Assembly (NCBI GenBank): GCA_905221605.1
Contig: CAJNDS010002253.1
Location: forward strand, 408,904-472,903
DNA from: Symbiodinium natans
Taxonomy: Eukaryota; Sar; Dinophyceae; Suessiales; Symbiodiniaceae
DNA: 64,000 nucleotides
Direction: 5' to 3'
This document shows, in pieces, positions 1 to 7,896 of the stretch; the first letter of the stretch is position 1, and each line of letters begins with the position of its first letter. Both the position numbers and the translations under genes were made by a program. The notes below the pieces were generated by a model, which was given only the letters and a program-made list of their open reading frames with translations, was not told where the DNA came from and ran no database searches.

Positions 1-786
1 CGGCCCTCTCTTCCCCGGCCCCGGCGGCGACGGCTTCTCCAAGAAGGACTTCTTCCAGGCGGCGGCCGGCGTCCTGCTAGTGGCGGGCGTCGAATGCTTC
101 TTCGTCGACACGGCGGGCCGAGGTTTCAGGGGCACTTGGCCCGAGTCGCCGGGGCCACCTTCTTGGCGGCGAGGGGCGTGCCGCTCCCGGTGATCCAGCT
201 CCTGGGGCGCTGGTCATCCTGGGCCATACTTCGGTACACCCAGTCGGCGCCCCTGTCAACGGCGCCGCTCGCACCGGCCCAGGCGCTGGCAGCCGGAGCC
301 GCCCCGGCGCTGCCGGCAGTCGTCGACCTGACCCACGACGAGGAACCGTCGGGCCCTCCAGTCGAGGCGAGCCTGCAGAGGGACGGGGACGCAGCCGCTT
401 CGTTAGCGGCGCCCCCTTCGCCGCAGTCGGACCTACCCGGGATCGTCTTTTTGGAGGCCCCTGACGTGGCGTTGGCGATTCCGCCGGTCGATGAATCGGA
501 CACCTTCATCATGCATCGCCGAAACCGGCGCTTGCACCGGCCAGATCCGCACGAGTCCAGTAAGGACCCCCTTCTGTTCAAGGCGAGGTGCGGCTGGCCT
601 TATGGGGTTAGATCCCATTTTCGGATCTCGGCGGAACCGCCGGATCCCAGGCGCTGCAAGCGCTGCTTTAGACCTCCGGCGCATGAGGCGCCATCCCCGA
701 CGGAGGAGGTGGAGTCGCCGTCCGCGGACTCCGAGCACTCGTCGTCTCCGGAGTCCAGCAGCGGCTCCGGAGAATCGGACGACTGA
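1..786 (+). CDS. Tyrosine recombinase, C-terminal part, with Cys/His-containing acidic tail (N-terminus outside window)
   Basis: The reading frame carries QGHLARVAGATFLA followed by IQLLGRWSSWAILRYTQ. This matches the HxxR box, the second His/Trp box (here GRW) and the nucleophile-Tyr region of phage-integrase-type recombinases. Upstream, bases 2-110 stay open in another frame (LFPGPGGDGFSKKDFFQAA), so a 1-nt indel near 105-120 separates the two parts. After the catalytic region comes a roughly 170-residue tail: Pro/Ala-rich and acidic, then a segment with HESS, ARCGWPYG and CKRCF (possible zinc ligands His, Cys, Cys, Cys), ending in Ser/Glu/Asp. I recall a similar CGW...CxxC tail from other dinoflagellate element ORFs, but that is memory rather than a search. 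Its role would be integration of a circular or linear cDNA intermediate. The stop is TGA at 784-786. Confidence 0.7.
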   Translation, partial: RPSLPRPRRRRLLQEGLLPGGGRRPASGGRRMLLRRHGGPRFQGHLARVAGATFLAARGVPLPVIQLLGRWSSWAILRYTQSAPLSTAPLAPAQALAAGAAPALPAVVDLTHDEEPSGPPVEASLQRDGDAAASLAAPPSPQSDLPGIVFLEAPDVALAIPPVDESDTFIMHRRNRRLHRPDPHESSKDPLLFKARCGWPYGVRSHFRISAEPPDPRRCKRCFRPPAHEAPSPTEEVESPSADSEHSSSPESSSGSGESDD

Positions 787-826
787 GCCAAGGGAAAAGG
801 TGAGTCGCGCCAGCTGGGTCGCCTTC

Positions 827-906
827 GTCGCTTCTCCTTCCCTTTCTTCCCCCCCCCCCCTTTTTCTCGGCGTGGGCTTGTAAGAACTTGCACCTTGTCG
901 TCGCAG
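827..906 (+). promoter_or_regulatory. Polypyrimidine tract plus AG: possible trans-splice acceptor or intron 3' end
   Basis: A long C/T tract (about 827-875) is followed by CACCTTGTCGTCGCAG|CCC at about 891-909, 50 bases before the ATG at 955. A second module of the same form lies at 1855-1923 before the Gag-like ORF and ends in TCGCCGCAG|CCC. Dinoflagellate mRNAs are matured by spliced-leader trans-splicing at such AG sites, so each could make a separate mRNA from a polycistronic transcript. This is inference; an ordinary cis-intron acceptor is equally possible, since GTGAGT occurs at 800-805. Confidence 0.35.
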
Positions 907-954
907 CCCATTTCAGTGACCTCGCCCGTTCGCCGCTGTCTTCTTGTTTGCTGC

Positions 955-1802
955 CATGGCGTCGTCGACGACCGGCGCTGCGGACTATGTGCCGTCATGT
1001 TCGACGCACTACCCGCCGCAGCAGCTCGGCGGTGGACCCGACGAGGCCGACATCTTCGGCGAGGCGTTGGCGGCGGAGGGCGGCGAATCTGAGTCGCACT
1101 TGGCCAGCGACGCCTGCCCACGTCGCCTGGGGACGCCTCGCCGCCCGCGTCGCCGGCATCCTCACATGTGGCGCCCGCCCCGCCGACACCGGCGCCTGCG
1201 GCGGCGATCTCGGCATAGGTGTTATCCACCCGCCGGGGCCGGTCGGCCTGCCTTGGATGCCGTCGGGTCCGCCGCCGCCCACGCCGATCCCTTCGGGGGC
1301 GCCGCCGGCTCCCAGCTCGGCCGCCGGGGTGGGCGTGACGCCGACGCCCTTCTCCATCTGGGGCCCGGCGCGGCGCGCCGGCAGGGAGCCTTACCCACCT
1401 GGCCCGGCGCTGGGGCGCCGAGGCCCCCGCCGCCGTCGTCGTGGGCGCCGAGGTGGCCGGGTGGGAGGCCGTTCAGCCTGCAACCGGCGTCCGATGTTCG
1501 ACCCCAGGGCGGCGCTGGTGCAGTTGCGCCAGCCTGGGGTCACGCCGGGGGGGCCTCTCCCGCCGACGTGGGACGCCATCGCCGCCTTGTGGCCGCCGGC
1601 ATCCCGGCACTGGATCGGCGTCGTCGCCGTCATTGAGAGGACGCCCGGCGGTAGTGTGGTGGGGATCCACAAGTCGTCGCCGTCGTTTGAGCACGACCGA
1701 CGACGCCTGGCATGTGGCAGGGCGGCCTCGTCGCACGCCGTCAGAGGTCAGTTGACCTTTGTACCGGCGCACGAGCTGCTTTGCCGTGTTTGTTTTCCCT
1801 GA
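955..1802 (+). CDS. Unrecognised retroelement ORF, apparently frame-shifted
   Basis: An ATG at 955 opens a frame reading MASSTTGAADYVPS...DEADIFGEALAAEGG. It looks coding to about 1120, then becomes Arg-rich and shadow-like. A different frame then looks coding (roughly 1230-1802; SIWGP, then PTWDAIAALWPPASRHWIGV, then HKSSPSFEHD) and ends at TGA 1800-1802. I infer one ORF with an indel near 1120-1230, or two overlapping ORFs. The N-terminal half is acidic and Ser/Gly-rich; the second half is Pro-rich with a Trp-containing segment. No family is recognised. Its place between recombinase and Gag-like ORF, behind its own polypyrimidine/AG module, suggests an accessory product of the element. Confidence 0.35.
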
Positions 1803-1854
1803 GTTTACCTCGGCGCCGCCGCCGGGGAAAAAAGTTCAGTCTGTCGGCGCAGCC

Positions 1855-1923
1855 TCCTCCTTGCTCCCCCCCTCCGGCCCCTCCTTCTTCCCCCTTGCTC
1901 ACACTTTGTCACTCGCCGCAGCC
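1855..1923 (+). promoter_or_regulatory. Second polypyrimidine tract plus AG, upstream of the Gag-like ORF
   Basis: C/T-rich stretches (about 1850-1900) are followed by CACTTTGTCACTCGCCGCAG|CCC, 47 bases before the ATG at 1970. The last 25 bases resemble the module at 885-909, so the pair looks like a duplicated processing signal. Function is inferred only. Confidence 0.35.
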
Positions 1924-1969
1924 CTTTTGGAGTCGCCGATAGCCCGTCGTCGTCGGACCTGTCGGACAC

Positions 1970-3304
1970 ATGGCGATCCCGGCGGCCGCCTCCAACCTGA
2001 TGCCGTTCGACGACCTGGCTCGCCTGGCCGGCGCCGCCCCGCCGGTGCTCGCGTACCTACGAGCTAGGGGCGTCGACAGGACTTCGACGCTGGCGCTCAT
2101 CGCTGCCACTCAGGAAGACCTGCGGCGCATTCTGTTGCAGCCCTTCGTCGACGGCATCGACGTCGACGGTACACACCACAAGCTCGACGACCAACACAAG
2201 GAGGTCGCCGCCGCCATCGTCACACACATGTGGACTGAGGCCCGCCGCCAATGGGAGGCGCACTGCCAGACGCCGCAGCTGCAACCGGCGCCGGCAGCGC
2301 AGGCCGGCGCTCCGGCGGCCCCTCCGGCGAGGCCAGACGACAAGCCCCCGAAGTCGTTCTTGGCGTGGGCGACGCAGGTGGAGGCCTACAACAGCCGCCT
2401 CCTGGACGGCGCTCGTCGGCGCTTCCCGACGCAGACGCTCCTCGGTGCCGAGGAGGTGTTGGCCAGGATCTGGCACGAACACACGGCGTCGAAAGCATAC
2501 ACGCCGGTGTCGCTCACTGAGATCCTGTCTCGACGCACGTACCAAGCGTCGGGGGAGATCAACCCCCACGCCGTGCGGCGGGCCTCCGGCGCGGCGGAGG
2601 AGAAGGAGTGGTCCCCTCGGACCCTCCTAGCGGTCCTGGACGGCGTCGACGCGGTCAGGTGGGCATGGATCTTGGTCGACCTGGGGCCGGAGTCGGCGGT
2701 CAACACCTTCATCGACTGGTTCTCGGCGAAGGCGCGCTCCAGGCCCACCATGATCGAGCAGGTCGTCGACTTCTGGTCGGCGATCGGCTGGACGCTGGCG
2801 ATGGACCTCCGACTCGGCAAGTCCTTCGGCGAGGCGACCAAGGCGATCATGGACGACCACGCCCTCTTCTACGAGGTCATGGCGCGGCCGCCGAAGCAGC
2901 CGCCTCGTCGCCCCAACCCCGACCACGCCGCGGCCGCCGAGACGGCGGACGACGCGGAGCAGCCGACCAAGGGGGCTGGCCGACGACGAGGGGGAAGGAG
3001 CAGGAAGCCCAAGGGACGTGGTCGTGGGTCCACCCCCCCGCCGCGCGCCCCCGCCCACAGCGCAGGCAGGCCGAGGACGCCTGGTCTTCCTGGAACGACG
3101 ATCGTCGAGCTGGCTCCTCCGGCCAACGCCGCGACGACTGGGCTCCTGGAGCTCATGGTCCAACACCGGCGGCCAGCAGTGGGGCAGAGAGGCGCAGGAG
3201 TCCCAGCCCAAGAAGGGCTCCGGCGCCAAGCGCTAGGGACAGCGCGGGGCCTCGCCTGTCGCCCAGGGGGGCGAGGTACCCGACCCGCCGCCGAAGAGGA
3301 TTAA
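1970..3304 (+). CDS. Gag-like ORF1 of the retroelement
   Basis: A 444-codon frame starts at ATG 1970. The N-terminal region holds LRARGVDRTSTLALIAATQEDL and LQPFVDGIDVDGT. A central region holds QTLLGAEEVLARIWHEHT. A conserved-looking C-terminal helical region holds RWAWILVDLGPESAV, NTFIDWFSAKARSRP and DLRLGKSFGEATKAIM. I recognise this three-part layout from dinoflagellate retroelement ORFs that precede methyltransferase-RT ORFs; the Gag role is by position and analogy. From about 2930 the protein turns basic (GRRRGGRSRKPKGRGRG), suitable for nucleic-acid binding. After about 3050 coding signs switch frame: AEDAWSSWNDDRR in frame 1, then SWSNTGGQQWGREAQ and SQPKKGSGAKR in frame 3, ending at TAG 3234-3236. 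The listed stop is therefore probably not the ancestral C-terminus. Confidence 0.65.
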   Translation: MAIPAAASNLMPFDDLARLAGAAPPVLAYLRARGVDRTSTLALIAATQEDLRRILLQPFVDGIDVDGTHHKLDDQHKEVAAAIVTHMWTEARRQWEAHCQTPQLQPAPAAQAGAPAAPPARPDDKPPKSFLAWATQVEAYNSRLLDGARRRFPTQTLLGAEEVLARIWHEHTASKAYTPVSLTEILSRRTYQASGEINPHAVRRASGAAEEKEWSPRTLLAVLDGVDAVRWAWILVDLGPESAVNTFIDWFSAKARSRPTMIEQVVDFWSAIGWTLAMDLRLGKSFGEATKAIMDDHALFYEVMARPPKQPPRRPNPDHAAAAETADDAEQPTKGAGRRRGGRSRKPKGRGRGSTPPPRAPAHSAGRPRTPGLPGTTIVELAPPANAATTGLLELMVQHRRPAVGQRGAGVPAQEGLRRQALGTARGLACRPGGRGTRPAAEED

Positions 3305-3308
3305 GCTC

Positions 3309-5298
3309 TTGCACCGGCGCCCCCCCGGCCAGGGTATCATCGTCCTGTCGGCGTTCGACGGGGTGGGGGCCGCCCCCTGGCTCGTGTCGAAGGAGTTCGG
3401 CGAGCCCTTGTTGGCGCTGGCCTGGGAGACGGACCCAATCTGCGCCGACCTCTCGGCGCGGCACATGCCCTGGCTCCAACACAGGGGCGATATCACCAGG
3501 GACTCGGCGGGCGACGTTGCCAGAGTGGTGCGGCGGGCCGACCCCGAGGCGAAGGCCATAGTCTTGTGGGCGGCCTCGCCGCCTTGCCAAGATTTCTCCC
3601 GGGTCGCCGAGGGCCGGGGCCACGACGGCGACCGCGGCGGCCTCTTCTCCGTCGCCCTGGACTTCTACGACGAACTCGTCCAGGAGCTCCACGAGTTCAC
3701 CGTCGTGTCCCTCTGGGAGAACGTCGTCATGAAGAAGTCTGACGCCGACGTCGTGTCCCAGCGGCTGCAGGTGCAGCCAGTGCTGGCGTGTGGGTCCGAC
3801 TTCGGCTGGATCTCCAGGCCAAGGCTGTGGTGGGCGACGATCGACTGGTCCAAGTTCACGACGCACCCCCTCTCTGGGGAGGCGCTCCACTGGTCCCTCA
3901 AAGAGGGGTGGCGCAAACTCCGCATCGGCGCCCACAGAGCGGCGGAGGAGGACCTCCACGTCGGCCCCCTACCCAATAGACCAGGTTAGACAGATTCCTG
4001 ACGATTCGATAGACATGCTGCCTACGTGAAAATTCTGTTGATTCGTCAGAACGTGTTTTTGTCGATTCGTCAGAACCAGGTGACACAAATTCAATTGAAA
4101 TCCAACCCCCGAAAATTGTCGAATTCGTCAGAGGAGTCACGATTTCGACAAAAAAAAGTATGTCGACTGCCCACGTCGCCCAGAGGAAGTTTGGTCGAAG
4201 TTTCGTGTAAACTTCCGCTGATGCCGCCGGCAGTTTGATAGAAGTTTCGTCTGCGAAAACGGGATTCCAGAGGAAGTTTGATAGAAGTTTCGGGGGGGTG
4301 ACAGAGGAAGTTTGATGGAAGTTTGGGCGGGCCATCTGTGGAAGTTTGTGTGCTATTTCCCGAGCAGGATGCTCAGTGTGTGGAAGTTTGATGGAAGTTT
4401 GGTGGAAGTTTGCAAGGCATGAGGCGAGGAAGTTTGGTCGAAGTTTGGTGTGGAAGTTTGATGGAAGTTTGATGGAAGTTTGCCGGCCGGAGAGTTGCCG
4501 AATTCGACAAATTTTGTCGAATTCGTGAAAACGCAGATTGCCGAATTCGGCAGAAATCCTTCGTTTTCGACAATATTTTTTTGTCGAAAAATCCTCTCGA
4601 TTCGTTAACTATTTTCTGCCCATGGCTCTGAGAATTCGTCAACCATTTTTGTTGTCGAAATCGTAGAGTTTCGCTTGAATCGGTTGATTTCGGGATACGT
4701 CTGAAAATTGTCTAAACTGGTCTATTGGGTACGCTTCGACGACGCCGTCAGGGCCGGCCGTGCACTCCTGCCGTGTGCTACGACGCCGGCGGAGGATGAG
4801 AACGGCCGCCCAGCCCCGAAGTCCTGCAGGGGCCGGGTCGCCGACGACGTCAGGGACCGGTGGCTGCGTGATCGGCGCCAGTTCGCGCCTTGGCACTACA
4901 GGCGGGAGGCGATGATGGCCGACGAAGCGGGGCACCTCGTCGTCCCACCGCCGACGGTCAAGGAGGCGCTCCACCACTTGCCCAAGGACTACACGGCGGG
5001 CCACGACGACAGAGTACGCCACCGCCTCGTCGGGAACGGCTGGCACTGGGGGGTGGCGTCACACCTCCTGTCCATCGTCGTCGTGGCTGCGTCGCTCGGC
5101 CAGACTGAGGCGCAGAACCCACCGACGGGGCCGCCGCCGTCGTCGACGCTTCAGTGGCTCCAGACCCTGCGCGGTTCGGCCCTGTGGCCTATGGAACCCC
5201 CGCCACGAGCCAGCACGCCCGCCGTCGACGAGGCCATCTCGGAGGAGGACCATTGGCGAATGGCTATGGCGGCGAGGCGCCCTCGAGCCCGCCCTTGA
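3309..5298 (+). pseudogene. C5-cytosine DNA methyltransferase domain, split by a DNA transposon
   Basis: Counting from base 3309, motif I is LSAFDGVGAAPW (Phe16-Asp17). Motif IV is SPPCQDF with catalytic Cys93. Motif VI is WENV (Glu137). Motif VIII is SRPRLWW (residues 169-175). After the 758-bp insertion the frame resumes at 4732 with CATTPAEDENGRP and a target-recognition-like part, and motif X is seen as GNGWHWGVA near 5032. All core motifs of DNMT/Dcm-type enzymes are thus present. The expected reaction is methyl transfer from S-adenosylmethionine to cytosine C5; published dinoflagellate relatives methylate CG sites. The frame is open upstream from 3237 and includes PPPKRIKL, like a c-Myc-type nuclear localisation signal. 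Translation into the insert stops at TAG 3987-3989, so this copy should make only a truncated enzyme lacking motif X. Near 5265 the frame shifts into the RT frame; the two were probably one polyprotein. Confidence 0.88.
3972..4729. mobile_element. 758-bp non-autonomous DNA transposon (MITE-like) with 21-bp TIRs and TA target duplication
   Basis: The left end starts CCCAATAGACCAGGTTAGACA; the right end is its inverse with one mismatch (TGTCTAAACTGGTCTATTGGG). TA flanks both sides (3970-3971 and 4730-4731). Removing the element and one TA rejoins the interrupted methyltransferase frame exactly (ccc cTA|cgc ttc), which fixes the borders. The inside is AT-richer than the surrounding element and has no long ORF. 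It carries about 15 copies of a GGAAGTTTGATGGAAGTTTG-like motif (4190-4490) and GTCGAATTCGTCAGA-like motifs in both orientations near each end. TA duplication fits Tc1/mariner-like and some other TA-targeting superfamilies; the TIR is not one I recognise. Confidence 0.9.
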
Positions 5299-5302
5299 AT
5301 GG

Positions 5303-7366
5303 GTGCTCAAGGTGGCGAACATGTGGCGCCATGACCTCCGCCGCATACGACGGGGCGTGGTCCAGGAGCTCACGTCCCTGGTCGAAGACATGGAGGACAC
5401 GACCCGTGAGTGGCTGGCGCGTCGTCCATTCCCGGTCCGGTCGACGTACTCTACCCCGGACAGGGATAGACCGACGCAAGTGCCGCTTCTGCTCCACCTT
5501 CTGCAGGAAGCCGGCTACCCCGACGTCAAGTCCCTCTCCGACGACCTCTCCGACGGCTTCGACATGCTCGGCGAGATCAAGCCCGGGCCGGGTTGGAAGA
5601 CCAGAGACGACGACAGGTACTCCAACCCGGCCACGTTGCAGGAACTGAGGTCGGCGAACCGGCGCTACCTGTTCAAGAGGCTCCCCACGGCCAGGCCCGG
5701 CGCCCACTCCGACGCCCTCTTGGCCGAACTTGTCCAGGAGCGTCGACTTGGCCGGGTCATCGGCCCGGCCCGGGCCCCTTCGGACTGGCCGGTCAGGACC
5801 GTGGCGCTGCCCCACCTCCAGGACATGACGACGCTCGTCGAGCCGCCGGACCAGGACATCTTCGTCGCGGCATCCTTCCCCATCGTGCAGTTCGACGAAA
5901 ACGGCGACGAGAAGCTGCGCCGAGGCGAGGACTGGAGGCGGTCCGGGCACAACAGCACCGTCAAGGCCACCGACGTCCCGACGCACCACTTCGTCGGCGA
6001 CTTCGTCGACCTGGCACGTCGCTTCGCCAGCCTGGGGGTTACGCCGCTCGTCCTCGGTCACGACCTCCTGTCGGCGTACAGGCAGTGGGCAGTCAAGCGC
6101 CCGGCGCACTCGGGTACTTTCCTGGCCACGGAGCACGGCGTGACACTGTGGTTCCACCTCGCCATGTGCTTCGGCGCCGCGGCGTCTGTCTGGAACTTCA
6201 ACCGCGCCGGCGACGCCCTCCAGGTCCTACTGCGCCACCTGCTCCTCTTGGCGGTGGGGCACTATGTCGACGACTTCAACGCCCTGGACTTCCCCGAGGC
6301 CGCCCAGGACGCGCACGACGCCTTCTCCGACGTCTTCTCCTTGCTGGGACTTCAGACGAAGGCGTCCAAGGCGCAACCTCCACAGTCGGCGCACACAGTC
6401 CAGGGCGTCCTGTTCGAGGTCACGCCGCAGGGCGTCCGGCTCTCCCCGACGGAAAGGCGCCGGAAAAAGCTCCTGCTCGCCATCGACGAGGCGCTGTCGT
6501 CCGACCAGCTGGCGCCGCACGTCGCCCACCGGTTGGCGGGCAAACTGGCCTTCCTCACGCAGGCCATCTTCGGCGCCCTCGGGAAGGCCGCCCTGAAGCC
6601 CATCTACGCCAGATCGGCGGACGCCGCGGCGGCCTCCGACGACAGGCTCTCGCTGGGCCTTCGCGCCGCACTGATGGCGCTCAGAGGCATCCTCCGGCGG
6701 GTGCAGCCGAGGTTCGTCCCCTTCCAACCGTCCTCCTCTCGACGAGCCGTCCTCTATGCCGACGCGTTCTTCCAGGAGGGCGACGTGGTGCACAAAGCGG
6801 GGTTCGTGCCACGGTCCGCCCAGGCGCGCCCGGCGGACCGGTGGGCCAATGGCTGGGGCTTCGTGCTGGTCATCGACGACGAGGTCTTCTACAGCAGGGG
6901 CGTCGTCCCGGCGTGGTTCCTCCGACGATTCGCGTCGAGGAAGGCGTTCATCTACGTCCTCGAGATCGTCGCCCAACTCCTGCCGCTGCTGGCGTTCGGC
7001 GCCCGTCTGCCCAGCTTATGGACGGCGTACATAGATAACGCAGCTGGGCAGTGGGCGCTCCTCAAAGGGTGTGGAAAGGACGACGCAGTCAACGGCGTCC
7101 TTGCGGCTTTCTGGGCCTCAGCGGCGCGCCATTGCTGGTTCCCGGAGTTCGTACGCGTCCCGTCGAAGGCCAACATTTCCGACGCGGTGTCCAGAGACGA
7201 CCTCCGCCAGGCCTCGGCGGAGGGTTGGTCTTGGCTGGACCTCCCAGTCGACGACATCCTGAACGTTCTCCTCCGCGCCGCCGACGACCTTGAGTTCGCC
7301 ACCGACGAGGCGGCGTCGGCGCTCGCGTCCTTGTCTTCTGAGTGGAGCTTCGGGGCCGGCGCGTAG
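5303..7366 (+). CDS. Reverse transcriptase/RNase H of the retroelement
   Basis: A 688-codon frame; the GTG at 5303 is only where the frame is conventionally opened, because coding (ALEPALEWVLK) continues upstream to about 5279 and links to the methyltransferase after a frame break. RT motif A is DLLSAYRQW (Asp254), motif B is CFGAAASVWNFNRAG, and motif C is HYVDDFN with Asp323 and Asp324. RNase H follows: ADAFFQ (Asp487), YVLEIVAQ (Glu554), YIDNAAGQWAL (Asp578) and NISDAVSRD (Asp627), the D-E-D-D set. The layout and motif style match DIRS-type elements. It would copy element RNA into cDNA and remove the RNA strand. All catalytic residues are present and the frame is intact, so of the element's ORFs this is the best preserved. 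The stop is TAG at 7364-7366. Confidence 0.9.
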   Translation: MLKVANMWRHDLRRIRRGVVQELTSLVEDMEDTTREWLARRPFPVRSTYSTPDRDRPTQVPLLLHLLQEAGYPDVKSLSDDLSDGFDMLGEIKPGPGWKTRDDDRYSNPATLQELRSANRRYLFKRLPTARPGAHSDALLAELVQERRLGRVIGPARAPSDWPVRTVALPHLQDMTTLVEPPDQDIFVAASFPIVQFDENGDEKLRRGEDWRRSGHNSTVKATDVPTHHFVGDFVDLARRFASLGVTPLVLGHDLLSAYRQWAVKRPAHSGTFLATEHGVTLWFHLAMCFGAAASVWNFNRAGDALQVLLRHLLLLAVGHYVDDFNALDFPEAAQDAHDAFSDVFSLLGLQTKASKAQPPQSAHTVQGVLFEVTPQGVRLSPTERRRKKLLLAIDEALSSDQLAPHVAHRLAGKLAFLTQAIFGALGKAALKPIYARSADAAAASDDRLSLGLRAALMALRGILRRVQPRFVPFQPSSSRRAVLYADAFFQEGDVVHKAGFVPRSAQARPADRWANGWGFVLVIDDEVFYSRGVVPAWFLRRFASRKAFIYVLEIVAQLLPLLAFGARLPSLWTAYIDNAAGQWALLKGCGKDDAVNGVLAAFWASAARHCWFPEFVRVPSKANISDAVSRDDLRQASAEGWSWLDLPVDDILNVLLRAADDLEFATDEAASALASLSSEWSFGAGA

Positions 7367-7383
7367 CGGGAGAGGGGGTGCGC

Positions 7384-7527
7384 CGGGCGGGTGCAGAATG
7401 CGCCCCCCCCGCGCCGTCCCCCGGTTTTCGGCGGACTGGACTGCCTTTGCGCACGTCGCGCTTTGTCGCAAAACGACGCATGTCCGTCCTGCCTTCATTT
7501 TGGGTTTCGTTAGGAGCGGCGCTTGTC
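7384..7527 (+). repeat. Direct repeat copy 1 (B1-like) at the retroelement 3' end
   Basis: These 144 bases are repeated without a visible difference at 7651-7794, including the run of eight C. The copy begins 17 bases after the RT/RNase H stop codon. Long identical repeats after the last ORF are expected of split-direct-repeat YR elements. Confidence 0.9.
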
Positions 7528-7650
7528 GTGTAGCACTATTCATGTGCGTTAGGACAAGCATGCGACGAACGACGCAGCTGTTCGTCGCAAGCCGCCCACT
7601 TTTAGCTCCCACCCTCTTCCACCCTGGCGCCAGCCGCCCCCGGGGGGCGT
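7528..7650 (+). repeat. Spacer between the direct repeats (candidate A2 unit)
   Basis: These 123 bases separate the two identical repeats. In an A1-ORFs-B1-A2-B2 element the middle unit should match the 5' terminus (A1), which lies left of this window and cannot be checked here. The first 30 bases weakly resemble the sequence after copy 2 (TCATGT..TAGG..AAGCAT). Confidence 0.45.
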
Positions 7651-7794
7651 CGGGCGGGTGCAGAATGCGCCCCCCCCGCGCCGTCCCCCGGTTTTCGGCG
7701 GACTGGACTGCCTTTGCGCACGTCGCGCTTTGTCGCAAAACGACGCATGTCCGTCCTGCCTTCATTTTGGGTTTCGTTAGGAGCGGCGCTTGTC
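7651..7794 (+). repeat. Direct repeat copy 2 (B2-like) at the retroelement 3' end
   Basis: Identical to 7384-7527 at an offset of 267 bases. The retroelement probably ends at or soon after this copy, because the next recognised sequence is a host splice acceptor at 7896. Confidence 0.9.
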
Positions 7795-7896
7795 TTTGGG
7801 CTGCCTTTTTGCTCATGTTAGGGAAGCATACCCATGATTGCTGTCGCAATGCGTAATTAGCCGAGCTTCTGGAGCTTTCAACGAACACTTTGCCAG

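Larger units (their letters stand above)
1..7840 (+). mobile_element. DIRS/Ngaro-like retroelement carrying a DNA methyltransferase (5' end outside window)
   Basis: A continuous GC-rich block holds, in order on one strand, a tyrosine recombinase end, an unrecognised ORF, a Gag-like ORF, a C5-cytosine methyltransferase, RT/RNase H, and a pair of identical 144-bp direct repeats. Recombinase plus RT/RNase H with no visible DDE integrase or aspartic protease is the hallmark of tyrosine-recombinase (DIRS-type) retrotransposons. The repeat-spacer-repeat 3' end resembles the B1-A2-B2 part of split direct repeats in that class. The block is visibly richer in GC and CpG than the host DNA after 7.9 kb. 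Frame breaks near 110, 1130, 3050-3240 and 5265, plus a DNA transposon insertion, show this copy is probably not autonomous. The right border, about 7.8 kb, is inferred. It lies just upstream of a host exon starting at 7897, so the element probably sits in an intron. Confidence 0.75.

Noticed and set aside
126-3959. Long minus-strand ORFs opposite the retroelement (e.g. 600-1229, 2627-3229, 3153-3959)
   Set aside because: High GC leaves few stops; composition is Arg/Pro/Gly-rich shadow of the + strand genes, and domains are only seen on the + strand.
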